NCBI GenBank assembly: GCA_014896635.1
Contig: JADBKA010000051.1
Span: forward strand, 1-25,167
Length of the DNA: 25,167 nucleotides
Direction of reading: 5' to 3'
From: Ktedonobacteraceae bacterium
GTDB taxonomy: Bacteria > Chloroflexota > Ktedonobacteria > Ktedonobacterales > Ktedonobacteraceae
Every line of letters starts with the position of its first letter. Within the stretch, counting starts at the first letter, position 1. The notes beneath the pieces are model-generated. The model was not told where the DNA came from. It saw nothing but the letters and a program-made list of their open reading frames with translations, and did no database searches. Shown piece by piece: positions 1 through 7,700 of the stretch. Both the position numbers and the translations under genes were made by a program.

Positions 1-340
1 CTGTATCATGCAGGGATTTTTCGGCGGCCTTGCCGGAAGGCGCCATTACCGTCTCATGGTAATTCCACGAAAGCAGGTTCAGCACGATATCGGCAAATGA
101 AGGATGGGACGCGCGTAAAGCTGATTCAGAATTGCCGGCGCAATCCTGGAACTCCAGCCAGACTAGCGAGGGCCGGGTCGTCTGTTCGAGCGCACTCATA
201 ATGCGCCGGGTATAGCGAGGGGGCAGGGCCAGCGCACCTGCCATGAGAGAACAAAAACGTACAAAACTGCGGCGGGAAATATTCTGTCGCTCCAGAGCCG
301 CCCAGATACCATCTTTGAGAAGATCCTCTCGACGTTCCAT
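1..340 (-). CDS. [NiFe]-hydrogenase small subunit, N-terminal part (cut by window edge)
   Basis: The minus-strand frame from ATG at 340 stays open to position 1 and gives 113 residues; the rest lies outside the window. The start is supported by AAAGGAG about ten bases upstream. Residues 22-28 (SRRSFVR) are a twin-arginine export signal followed by a hydrophobic stretch (LMAGALALP). The mature part begins WLEFQDCAGNSES, followed by HETVMAPSG, both hallmarks of the [NiFe]-hydrogenase small subunit, which carries electrons from the active site through FeS clusters to the quinone pool. The family normally has CxxC here for the proximal cluster; this protein has C-A-G-N, so the second cysteine is missing. 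The exact hydrogenase subgroup cannot be set from this fragment. Lying next to cydABDC, it could feed H2 electrons to bd oxidase (inference). Confidence 0.85.
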   Translation of the reverse strand, partial: MERREDLLKDGIWAALERQNISRRSFVRFCSLMAGALALPPRYTRRIMSALEQTTRPSLVWLEFQDCAGNSESALRASHPSFADIVLNLLSWNYHETVMAPSGKAAEKSLHDT

Positions 341-676
341 CGTGATGTCACACTCCTTTTCTCTGGTTGCTAAGCCACTGCATCTACTAGCCTCAAAAAA
401 TATGTTGCGTGCTTTATCCAGCCTGCTCGCATCGCTAAAATGCTCCGGTCCTGGCAATGGTCCTCTTTGTTAAAAGCATGACTCCTTTCTTATATATTGC
501 TTGAAAAACATTGCATGCCTCTTACACTTTACAGAAAATGAAGACATGACAATGTATGATTAGCATAACTTCCTTACAATTTCCTTGCGAATCCAGCTAC
601 ATGCATCACAAACCTATCACAATCTGTTGCTCTCTGTGTTTGTGACATGTAAAGAAACAAAAAAGAGCATTGCCGA
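341..676. other. Intergenic region between cydC and the hydrogenase gene
   Basis: No gene is visible in these 336 bp. The region is AT-rich compared with its surroundings and should hold the minus-strand promoter of the hydrogenase gene, but I cannot fix a convincing -35/-10 pair. An inverted repeat TCACAAAC (606-613) / GTTTGTGA (638-645) lies just downstream of cydC. Its T-rich side precedes the stem in the cydC direction, so it does not look like a normal intrinsic terminator for that gene. Confidence 0.4.
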
Positions 677-2467
677 TCAATCTCTCGTTCCACCTATACT
701 CTGGCGCAGCATCTGATTCTGTGTGTGAGCCATTTTCCAGTACAGCCCTTCCAGTTGCATCAGTTCGTAATGTGTGCCTCGCTCTCGCACCCGGCCATCC
801 TGCAAAACGAGAATCTCGTCCGCCTTTTCCAGGCCCACTAGCCGGTGCGTAATGATCAGCGTGGTACGGCCCTGCATGAGTGTGTGCAGTGCCTGAAGGA
901 CTGCCTGTTCAGTCAGGGCATCCAGATTGGCAGTTGCCTCGTCCAGCAGCAAGATGGGCGCGTTCTTGAGCATGGCGCGCGCAATAGCGATGCGCTGGCG
1001 CTCGCCACCGGAGAGGAGCAGACCCTGTTCGCCGATCTGTGTATCGTAGCCCTGTGGCAGCGCCTGAATAAAATCGTGAATCTGCGCCAGCCGGGCGGCC
1101 CGGATCAGTTCTGCCTCGCTGGCATCCGGTTTCGCCAGCAGGATATTGTCACGAATCGACGTGTTAAAAAGATGCGTGTGCTGCGTGACCACGCTGATCA
1201 GGCGGTGAATGTCCTCCTGGTGATAATCGCGTAGTGCATGCCCGCCCAGGAGAATCTCTCCTTCCTGATAGTCCCAGAAACGCAAGAGCAGATTCGCCAG
1301 CGTCGATTTGCCGGCGCCACTCGGTCCAACGAGCGCCAGGCAGTGTCCCTGTGGCAGCGCAAAACTGATGTTATCTATTACATACGCTTCATTGGCCTGA
1401 TAGCGGAAACGCAGATTTTTGACAACCAGATCGCAGGACTGTGGTACCGGTGAAGGCGCATCGCTATCACGTACAGCCGGTTGCGCGTCAACGATCTCAA
1501 AGAGCCGCCGCGCCGCTGCCAGATTGCTGCCCAGTTGTTGAAAGGCCGAAGGGAGCGAGAGAACCGCTTCAAAACTGGCGATAGTCGCCAGCGCGAGCAC
1601 CGCCAGCAGTACCCCGTTGAGCTGGCCTGCGCGCACCAGAGGAATAGCTGCTATCAGCATCGCCAGTGCAGCAAGATTCATCAGCAGATTGCCCAGCGCA
1701 TCCTGCAAGCCGGCGATATGCGCCATGCGCGCCTGCAAGTTCACCAGTTCTTGATTGAGTTGCCGCATGCGTGCCAGCCGGTCCTGTTCGCGTCCATACG
1801 CCACCACATCGGCCATGCCCTGGATATCTTCCACCAGTTCGCGGTTCAGACGCGCCCTGACCGCTATCGCGCGCTCTCCCGTTTTCCGTCCGAGCAGGTA
1901 GGCCAGCAATGGCACACCAATAGCGGTGAGCAAAAAGAAGGCCAGCCAGAGCAGCGCGAAGAACACATGATACGCGCCCAGAAAGAGCCACATCCCCGCC
2001 GCTATGACGGCAGCCACCAGCGGCGGCGCAATCACGCGCACATACACGTTCTGCAACGTCTCGATATCGGATACCAGCCGGCTGAGCAGGTCGCCGCTGC
2101 TATGCATCTCAGCTTTGCCGCTGCTCAGTGCCAGCAGGCGGGCCGGTGCCAGCGGCTCCAATGCCTGGTAGAACCAGACGCGCAGTTGTGCCAGCAGGCG
2201 GAATGAGACGTTATGAGAGACGTAGCGTTCCAGGTAGCGAAAGACGCCGCGCGCGATACCGAAGAAACGCACGCCGACAATTGCTACCTGAAGAGCTGCC
2301 ACCGAGGGATGCAGCGCGGCAGCCGAAATGAGATAGGCCGAAGTTGCCATCAGACCAATGCCGCCGCCCACCGTTGCCACGCCGAGCAACGCCGCCAGCG
2401 CAATCCAGCCTTTGAGCGGCCATGCCAGGCGGAGCAGCCGCCAGAGCGTTCCTGTCTCGTGTGTCAT
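677..2467 (-). CDS. cydC: CydC, ABC exporter half-transporter for cytochrome bd assembly
   Basis: A 596-residue fused membrane-ATPase protein. The first about 320 residues are a six-helix ABC exporter domain; the N-terminal text with GLMATSAYLIS and FRYLERYVSH is typical of CydC. The ATPase domain has Walker A GPSGAGKST at 381-389, signature LSGGERQR from 485, Walker B ILLLDE at 505-510 and the H-loop histidine at 541, so it should be active. In known systems CydC pairs with CydD to export glutathione/cysteine (or handle haem) and is needed to assemble cytochrome bd. Its start overlaps the end of cydD by four bases (ATGA), which indicates translational coupling and a heterodimer made in step. 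Confidence 0.93.
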   Translation of the reverse strand: MTHETGTLWRLLRLAWPLKGWIALAALLGVATVGGGIGLMATSAYLISAAALHPSVAALQVAIVGVRFFGIARGVFRYLERYVSHNVSFRLLAQLRVWFYQALEPLAPARLLALSSGKAEMHSSGDLLSRLVSDIETLQNVYVRVIAPPLVAAVIAAGMWLFLGAYHVFFALLWLAFFLLTAIGVPLLAYLLGRKTGERAIAVRARLNRELVEDIQGMADVVAYGREQDRLARMRQLNQELVNLQARMAHIAGLQDALGNLLMNLAALAMLIAAIPLVRAGQLNGVLLAVLALATIASFEAVLSLPSAFQQLGSNLAAARRLFEIVDAQPAVRDSDAPSPVPQSCDLVVKNLRFRYQANEAYVIDNISFALPQGHCLALVGPSGAGKSTLANLLLRFWDYQEGEILLGGHALRDYHQEDIHRLISVVTQHTHLFNTSIRDNILLAKPDASEAELIRAARLAQIHDFIQALPQGYDTQIGEQGLLLSGGERQRIAIARAMLKNAPILLLDEATANLDALTEQAVLQALHTLMQGRTTLIITHRLVGLEKADEILVLQDGRVRERGTHYELMQLEGLYWKMAHTQNQMLRQSIGGTRD

Positions 2468-4194
2468 ACGCTGCCTCCATATGCCTCGACTAATTGCTGA
2501 TAGATGCCGGCGTGCTGCATCAGCGTCTGATGTGTTCCCACTGCCGTCACCAGCCCTTCGTTGAGCACAATAATCTGATTAGCTGCCCGTACTGTATTGA
2601 GACGATGAGCGATGATCAGCACTGTGCGTCCCTGCATCAGTCGCTGTGTGGCCTCGATGATCAACTCTTCCTGCTCAGGATCGAGATTTGACGTTGCCTC
2701 ATCCAGAATCAGCAGCGGAGCGTCTTTCAGAAATGCCCGCGCCAGGCTCAGGCGCTGTATCTGACCGCCGCTCAGGCGCGCACCCTGCTCGCCGATGATC
2801 GTATCATAGCCCTGCGGCAGTGCCTGGATAAACTCATGTGCGTATGCCTGCCGTGCCGCCGTGATGACCTCTTGCAGCGATGCTTCAGGCTTTGCGAGAC
2901 GGATATTTTCCGCCACCGTCGTGTTGAATAGGTAGGGATGTTGTGGCACCCAGGCCACCTGCTGGCGCCACTGCTGCGCTGGCAGAGCCGATAATGCGAC
3001 TGAGCCAATACTGATCTGACCGCCGCCCGGCTCGATAAAGCGCAGCAGCAGGTGCGCTATTGTGCTTTTGCCGGCTCCGCTTGGTCCGACCAGAGCCACT
3101 TTCTGTCCCGGCTCGATGGTGAAGGAAACGTCCTGCAAGGCCGGGCGCTGTCCATCATACGAATATTGCACTCTCTCAAAACGAATCTCATTGCTGGCAA
3201 GCGCCGGGAGCGCCGATTCTGCCGGCGCTGGCCGGGCCGGTACGGGCGTGTCGAGGATCTCGAAGATGCGCTGTGCCGCCGCCGAGCCGTTCATGCCGGC
3301 GTGAAAGCGTGTGCCGAGCATGCGCAGCGGCAGGTAAAATTCAGGTGCCAGCAGTAAAACAAAAAATGCTTGCTGGAAAGGAATCCAGCCATAGAGCAGG
3401 CGCAGACCGATTTCAACTGCCACAATCGCAGTGCTGATTGTTGCACCCATTTCCAGGACGAGCGAAGAAAGAAATGCCACGCGCAGCACGTTCATCGTCG
3501 TCTTGCGGAATTGCTCACTCACGCTGCGAATCGTTTTTTCCTGAGCCTTGCTACGGCCAAAAAGCTTCAGCGTGGTCAGGCCCTGTAACACATCCAGAAA
3601 ATGCGCGCTCATCAGGCTCAGCACCTTCCACTGCCGCTTCGTCAGCGCATCGGCCATCATGCCGATTAGCGCCATAAACACCGGCAGGACCGGCGCCGTG
3701 ACCAGCAGGACTACGCCGGAGAGGATATCAACCGAGAAGACAACGATGACAATAGCGAGAGGAACCAGTATCGTCAGAAACAATTGCGGCACATACTGGC
3801 TGAAGTAGGCGTCCAGCGCTTCCACACCCTCAACGAGAGTATTGGTCAGCTCTCCGCTGCGTTCGCCTCTGGTGTAGGCTGGCCCCAGTGCCAGCAGGTG
3901 AGCGAGGAGACGCTCACGCAGATCGGTCTTAACGCGCGCTGCCACACGATTCGCCGTCACACTGCTCCCCCACAGCAACGCCGAGCGTACGACGATGATC
4001 GCCGCCAGTCCACAGAGCAGCAGAAACACCTGCGACAGCGTTTGCCTTGCCAGGAAGACGCCGCTGACAACCGCGCTCATCGTGTATGCCTGCGCAATGA
4101 TCAGGATGCCGAGAAGCAGTCCGACCCCGACTGTCAGGAAGAGATAGCTCTTCCCGCCTTTGATGGAACGAAACAGTCTTTTATCTATCTTCAT
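2464..4194 (-). CDS. cydD: CydD, ABC exporter half-transporter for cytochrome bd assembly
   Basis: From ATG at 4194 the product is 576 residues; an in-frame TTG four codons upstream (4206) would give 580. Neither start has a good ribosome-binding site (GGCGG about 15 bases before the ATG), so the start is uncertain. In 580-residue numbering, the N-terminal half is an ABC exporter membrane domain and the ATPase has Walker A GPSGAGKST at 374-382, LSGGQIQR at 478-485, Walker B LLILDE at 498-503 and the H-loop histidine at 534. It is the partner of CydC, with a four-base gene overlap. The frame stays open upstream of both starts through the 18-bp repeats, but without any ATG, GTG or TTG before a stop at about 4303. 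Confidence 0.92.
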   Translation of the reverse strand: MKIDKRLFRSIKGGKSYLFLTVGVGLLLGILIIAQAYTMSAVVSGVFLARQTLSQVFLLLCGLAAIIVVRSALLWGSSVTANRVAARVKTDLRERLLAHLLALGPAYTRGERSGELTNTLVEGVEALDAYFSQYVPQLFLTILVPLAIVIVVFSVDILSGVVLLVTAPVLPVFMALIGMMADALTKRQWKVLSLMSAHFLDVLQGLTTLKLFGRSKAQEKTIRSVSEQFRKTTMNVLRVAFLSSLVLEMGATISTAIVAVEIGLRLLYGWIPFQQAFFVLLLAPEFYLPLRMLGTRFHAGMNGSAAAQRIFEILDTPVPARPAPAESALPALASNEIRFERVQYSYDGQRPALQDVSFTIEPGQKVALVGPSGAGKSTIAHLLLRFIEPGGGQISIGSVALSALPAQQWRQQVAWVPQHPYLFNTTVAENIRLAKPEASLQEVITAARQAYAHEFIQALPQGYDTIIGEQGARLSGGQIQRLSLARAFLKDAPLLILDEATSNLDPEQEELIIEATQRLMQGRTVLIIAHRLNTVRAANQIIVLNEGLVTAVGTHQTLMQHAGIYQQLVEAYGGSV

Positions 4195-4209
4195 GGTAGA
4201 AAACAATCT

Positions 4210-4299
4210 GCCGCCAGGGTTGCCAGGGTTGTCATAATTGCCAGAGATATCAGAGTTGGCAGTAATATCAAAGTTGCCGATGATATCAGAGTTACCAGA
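4210..4299. repeat. Tandem 18-bp degenerate repeat, about five copies
   Basis: Three clear copies (4246-4263, 4264-4281, 4282-4299) follow the pattern GATATCAGAGTTGCCAGA, and two more diverged copies extend back to 4228 and 4210. Because 18 is a multiple of three, the minus-strand frame leading into cydD reads as six-residue units such as SDISGN and FDITAN. No start codon precedes them, so they are probably untranslated leader. Confidence 0.7.
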
Positions 4300-4305
4300 G
4301 ATTCA

Positions 4306-4326
4306 GGGCGCCCGCGAGGGGCGCCC
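4306..4326. repeat. GC-rich palindrome, possible cydB terminator or dispersed repeat
   Basis: GGGCGCCC (4306-4313), a five-base loop GCGAG and GGGCGCCC (4319-4326) form a perfect 8-bp stem. It lies downstream of cydB on the minus strand and has no T run there. The sequence style (gcgaggggcgcccctac) resembles small dispersed intergenic repeats common in Chloroflexota and other genomes, so it may be a mobile palindromic unit rather than a dedicated terminator. Confidence 0.5.
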
Positions 4327-4386
4327 CTACTATAATCGACAGCGGTCTGGAAGATCTGTGAGATCTAAGGCAGAACCGTCTATGGT

Positions 4387-4410
4387 AGGGGCGAGGCTTG
4401 CTCTCGCCCT
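4387..4410. repeat. Second palindromic repeat (GGGGCGAG / CTCGCCC)
   Basis: AGGGGCGAG (4387-4395) pairs with CTCGCCCT (4403-4410) with one bulged G around a seven-base loop. Together with the palindrome at 4306-4326 and a direct repeat CCTGGTAGRCAAACG (4415-4429 and 4441-4455), it makes the 260-bp cydB-cydD spacer a cluster of short repeats. It may stop or attenuate transcription from cydAB into cydDC. Confidence 0.45.
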
Positions 4411-4465
4411 GGTCCCTGGTAGGCAAACGCCGTACAAAACCCTGGTAGACAAACGACACCCAAAG

Positions 4466-5485
4466 CTAGTAGTGAACCGCCGTCTGGCGTCCGATGCGCT
4501 TGCGAAAGATCCAGTAGTTCCACGCCTGATAAACCAGCACGAACGGCACAAAGATCAATGCAACCCAGCTCATGACTGTGAGCGTATAGGTACTCGAAGA
4601 AGCGTTATAGATCGTCAGGTTCCAGGCCGGATTCAGGCTGGAGATCATCACGTTGGGATACATGCCCGCGAAAATGGTTGCTGCTGACAGCAGGATGGTG
4701 GCCGCGAGCATGATGAAGGCCCAACCATGCCGTCGTGTGTGAATGAACCAGCCAGCAGCCAGCAGCGCGGCAGCAGCGCCCAACGGCCCCGTGCCGGGAT
4801 CAACGCCCAGGCGACTGAACACGCCGGTGAAGAGGTAGCCGCCAGTGACCACCAGGAAAATCAGGATGACCGTTGGCAACCAGAGCCTGCTGGCAGTGGT
4901 ATGCGCCTTCTCCATCATCGCATCCTCTGTCTTCAGGCTCAGAAAGACTGCACCGTGCAGTGTGAAGATGCTGACAAAGGCGAGACCGGTCAGGATTGCA
5001 TAAGGATTGAGCAGGCCCCAGAAGTCGCCTACATAGTTCATTTTCGCGTCAATCGGCACGCCCTGGATAATATTGCCGACTGCCACACCCCACAGCAGGC
5101 CGGGGATGAGGCTGCCCACAAACATCAGCCAGTCCCACGTGGAACGCCAGCGCGGACTCTCAACTTTGCTGCGGAACTCAATAGCTACACCACGTATGAT
5201 CAAGGCCGCCAGCATCAGCAGTAGCGCCAGGTAGAAGCCGCTGAACAGGGTCGCGTACCAGTTGGGGAAAGCGGCGAAAATCGCACCGCCAGCGGTCAGC
5301 AGCCAGACCTCATTGCCATCCCAGAACGGGCCGATAGTATTGAGAATCATGCGCCGCTCTGTGTCGCCCTTTCCCAGGAACGGCAGCAGGATACCTACGC
5401 CGTAATCAAAGCCTTCGAGGAAAAAGTAGCCGGTGAACAATATGCCGATCAGAGCAAACCAGAGCGTATTCAGGTCGAAGTTCAT
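4466..5485 (-). CDS. cydB: Cytochrome bd quinol oxidase subunit II (CydB)
   Basis: A 339-residue membrane protein with many hydrophobic segments. The start at 5485 has a strong SD (AGAAGGAGA). It opens with the CydB pattern GYFFLEGFDYGVG, followed by PFWDGNEVWLLTAGGA and the loop with IIRGVAIEFR, all conserved in the family. CydB forms the membrane heterodimer with CydA; the complex oxidises quinol and reduces O2 to water with high affinity. The gap to the cydA stop is only 18 bp, so the two are cotranscribed. Length is usual for the short CydB type. Confidence 0.95.
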   Translation of the reverse strand: MNFDLNTLWFALIGILFTGYFFLEGFDYGVGILLPFLGKGDTERRMILNTIGPFWDGNEVWLLTAGGAIFAAFPNWYATLFSGFYLALLLMLAALIIRGVAIEFRSKVESPRWRSTWDWLMFVGSLIPGLLWGVAVGNIIQGVPIDAKMNYVGDFWGLLNPYAILTGLAFVSIFTLHGAVFLSLKTEDAMMEKAHTTASRLWLPTVILIFLVVTGGYLFTGVFSRLGVDPGTGPLGAAAALLAAGWFIHTRRHGWAFIMLAATILLSAATIFAGMYPNVMISSLNPAWNLTIYNASSSTYTLTVMSWVALIFVPFVLVYQAWNYWIFRKRIGRQTAVHY

Positions 5486-5503
5486 GATACTCTTCTCCTT
5501 CTT

Positions 5504-6889
5504 TTAGTAAGTCTGTGCCAGAGAAGGCGCCTTTTCACCTTGCTCTCCATGCCCTGGTTCTGGTTCGCCTTTCGCGTATTTGACCAGCAGGTACACGTCA
5601 GCAACCATCAGCACACCGTAGAGCAGTGTGAACAGGATCAGCGATATCAGGACCGATGGGGCATTCACCGTAGGGGATACCGCATCCGCCGTTTTAAGCA
5701 AGCCAAAGACGATCCAGGGCTGGCGACCCATCTCGGTCATTATCCATCCCGTTGTGTTCGCCACATAAGGCAGGACAATGGCGAATGGCAGTAGCCATAG
5801 GAACCAGCGCACAGTCTCCAGTCGCTTCTTCAATGCCAGGTAGACGGCGATCAAGGCGAGCAGAATCATGAGCAGGCCCGCGCCCACCATTAAGCGGAAC
5901 GACCAGTAGGTGATAGCGATGGGCGGGACATAATTGCCGGGGCCGTACTGCTTCTCGTACTGAGCCTGAATCTGGTTGATGCCCTCCACTTTAGCCGTCG
6001 GGTCATTGTAGGAGAGGATGCTGAGCAGTGTAGGAATTTTAATCGAGAAGATGTCTTTGCGGCTATCCTCACTGCCGATGGTAAAGAGAGAGAAAGCTGC
6101 CGGCTGTTCGCTGTTCCACAACGCCTCTGTTGCTGCCATTTTCATCGGCTGAATACGCACCATGTACTGGGCCTGAGTGTGACCGTTCACTGCCACGAGG
6201 ATACTGGCGATCAATGCTGCGATAATGCCGATATTAGCGGAATGCTTGAAAAGCTCCTGTTCACCTCTTTTACGTAAAAGGTTGTAGGCGCTGATACCGA
6301 GAACGAAGAAGGCAGCGGTAGCAATGCCGCCCAGAATCACATGCGGAAATTGCACCCACAGGTTGCCGTTGGTCAGCAGTGCGAAGAAGTTGGTCATCTC
6401 AGCCCGGCTGCCACGCACAGCATAACCCACCGGCTGCTGCATAAACGAGTTGGCGATCAAGATCCAGAGTGCCGAAATGTTCGAGCCGAGCACCACCAGC
6501 CAGATTGACGCCAGGTGCGCCCATTTAGGCAGCCGATCCCAGCCGAAGAGCCAGATGCCCAGGAAGGTGGACTCCATAAAGAACGCCAGCAGGGCTTCAA
6601 TTGCCAGCGGCGCACCAAAAATGTCACCCACATAGCGCGAATAGTTGGACCAGTTCATGCCGAACTGGAACTCCTGCACGATTCCGGTGACGACGCCCAT
6701 AGCGAAATTGATCAGGAAGAGTTGTCCCCAGAAGCGAGCCATGCGCTTATAGATCTCGTTCCCGCTGCGGACATAGGCCGTCTCCATAATTGCTACCAGC
6801 AGTGACAGCCCGAGTGTTAGCGGGACAAAAAAGAAATGATAGATGGTCGTTATGCCGAATTGCCAACGAGCCAGCGTTAACGCATCCAT
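5504..6889 (-). CDS. cydA: Cytochrome bd quinol oxidase subunit I (CydA)
   Basis: A 461-residue catalytic subunit. Haem ligands can be placed: H18 (b595), H183 and M334 (b558, in FRLMVGAG). E98 and E106 match the conserved membrane glutamates of the oxygen-reaction site. K250 and E255 (QPMKMAATEA) match the quinol-loop residues of E. coli K252/E257. The GRQPW motif is at 388-392. It is shorter than the E. coli protein because it lacks the long C-terminal insert of the Q loop, so it is the short-Q-loop type. The start at 6889 has a near-perfect SD (TAAGGAGGC). It is first in a cydA-cydB run, with cydD-cydC following after a 260-bp gap. Confidence 0.96.
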   Translation of the reverse strand: MDALTLARWQFGITTIYHFFFVPLTLGLSLLVAIMETAYVRSGNEIYKRMARFWGQLFLINFAMGVVTGIVQEFQFGMNWSNYSRYVGDIFGAPLAIEALLAFFMESTFLGIWLFGWDRLPKWAHLASIWLVVLGSNISALWILIANSFMQQPVGYAVRGSRAEMTNFFALLTNGNLWVQFPHVILGGIATAAFFVLGISAYNLLRKRGEQELFKHSANIGIIAALIASILVAVNGHTQAQYMVRIQPMKMAATEALWNSEQPAAFSLFTIGSEDSRKDIFSIKIPTLLSILSYNDPTAKVEGINQIQAQYEKQYGPGNYVPPIAITYWSFRLMVGAGLLMILLALIAVYLALKKRLETVRWFLWLLPFAIVLPYVANTTGWIMTEMGRQPWIVFGLLKTADAVSPTVNAPSVLISLILFTLLYGVLMVADVYLLVKYAKGEPEPGHGEQGEKAPSLAQTY

Positions 6890-7247
6890 AAAGCCTCCTT
6901 AGATACCTACTGCTCTCTATGCCGATCCCTGGCAGTAGCGCGTAAGACAGATATGCTGCGGAGTTCGAGAGGCGGACCTCCCATCCTCATTGCTCCCCCG
7001 TCCTGTAGGCGCCGGTTTCTTGCCCGGACCGGGCATACCGACCATACCGGTCAATATAGACAGCCATGCGTCGGTTTTCACATAACGGAGTATAGGGCGC
7101 TCATATCACAGAATGATCTAAGTGCGTGGACTTTCTATCACAAAGTTCTCACAATGGATAGCCAGATGTCCTTACACGTTGCACAAGAGACTGTGCTAAG
7201 TGTGTAGCACACTTTCTGGCATGGATCTTGCATAACACAGAGATAGA
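6890..7247. promoter_or_regulatory. Divergent control region between cydA and the PTS genes
   Basis: No gene is seen. On the cydA side there is a perfect palindrome GCCCGG-A-CCGGGC (7022-7034), next to two direct CATACCG repeats (7034-7040 and 7043-7049). A weak minus-strand -10-like TATATT lies at 7053-7058, so these could be operators just downstream of a cydA promoter (inference). On the PTS side there is a 20-bp palindrome at 7192-7211. Several TCACA words (for example 7137-7142 and 7149-7154) are scattered between them. I could not fix either transcription start with confidence. Confidence 0.4.
7192..7214. promoter_or_regulatory. Operator-like palindrome upstream of the PTS unit
   Basis: TGTGCTA-N6-TAGCACA (7192-7211) is a perfect 7+7 inverted repeat, the usual shape of a site for a dimeric regulator. 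It overlaps a second perfect palindrome, AAGTGTG-TAG-CACACTT (7198-7214). As DNA it may be an operator for the PTS genes; as RNA the two stems would exclude each other. No regulator gene is adjacent. Confidence 0.45.
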
Positions 7248-7355
7248 CCCGGCAAACTCCAGGGAATGGCATAGTTTAATGAGTATTGCACGCTCTCCAG
7301 ATGAGGTTAGTGTGAGCGGTGAAGATCACACGGTAATGGTCTGGAGTTTGCGGGG
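7248..7355 (+). promoter_or_regulatory. Structured PTS leader: long-range stem covering the SD
   Basis: CCCGGCAAACTCCAG (7248-7262) pairs with CTGGAGTTTGCGGGG (7341-7355) at 14 of 15 positions, with one G-G mismatch at 7251/7352. The right arm contains the first Gs of the GGGGAGG ribosome-binding site (7352-7358) of the IIB gene at 7364. The 78-nt interior contains a smaller inverted repeat GTGTGA (7310-7315) / TCACAC (7326-7331). If transcribed, the leader would fold into a nested hairpin that hides the SD. Alternatively the two arms are paired operator sites. Confidence 0.55.
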
Positions 7356-7363
7356 AGGTTTTG

Positions 7364-7681
7364 ATGATACGAGTGTTGATTGTTTGTAGCTGGGGGATGT
7401 CTACGAGCCTGCTGGTAGAAAGCATGCTGGAGGCGGCGGAAGCACGTGGTTATGTGCTGGTAGTAGAGGCGCTGAGTGCGGGCGAATACGCGGCGAAGGT
7501 AGAAGAGTGTGATGTGGTGCTGATTGCGCCACAGATCCGGCACCTACGCAAGGGTATTGAGAAACTGGCGGCATCGGCGGGCAAACCTGTAGCGATGATC
7601 GAGCCATTTCATTATGCCACCATGAACGGCGGGGCGGTGCTGGCGCAGGTCATTGGCCTGCTGCCGGATGCACCGTTGTAA
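7364..7681 (+). CDS. PTS sugar transporter subunit IIB (lactose/cellobiose family)
   Basis: A 105-residue cytosolic phosphocarrier. The chosen start is ATG 7364, five bases after GGAGG; the in-frame TTG at 7361 is too close to the SD. The N-terminus MIRVLIVCSWGMSTSLLV is the IIB active-site loop: C8 would accept phosphate from IIA and pass it to the sugar. Most family members have CSAGMST; here the Ala is Trp, beside the reactive cysteine. DVVLIAPQIRHL and GKPVAMIEPFHYATMNG are also typical. The next gene encodes the matching IIC. No IIA, HPr or enzyme I gene is present in the window, so the phosphate donor must be encoded elsewhere, or the pair is an incomplete PTS. Confidence 0.88.
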   Translation: MIRVLIVCSWGMSTSLLVESMLEAAEARGYVLVVEALSAGEYAAKVEECDVVLIAPQIRHLRKGIEKLAASAGKPVAMIEPFHYATMNGGAVLAQVIGLLPDAPL

Positions 7682-7700
7682 GAGGGAGCAGATAACAAGG

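Noticed and set aside
606..645. TCACAAAC/GTTTGTGA repeat as a CRP- or Rex-type operator
   Set aside because: The half-sites point the wrong way for TGTGA-N6-TCACA and are 24 bp apart; it is kept only as an unassigned repeat.
3784..4335. Plus-strand open frames opposite cydD and the repeat spacer
   Set aside because: They are shadows of cydD and of the 18-bp repeats, without SD or recognisable protein sequence.
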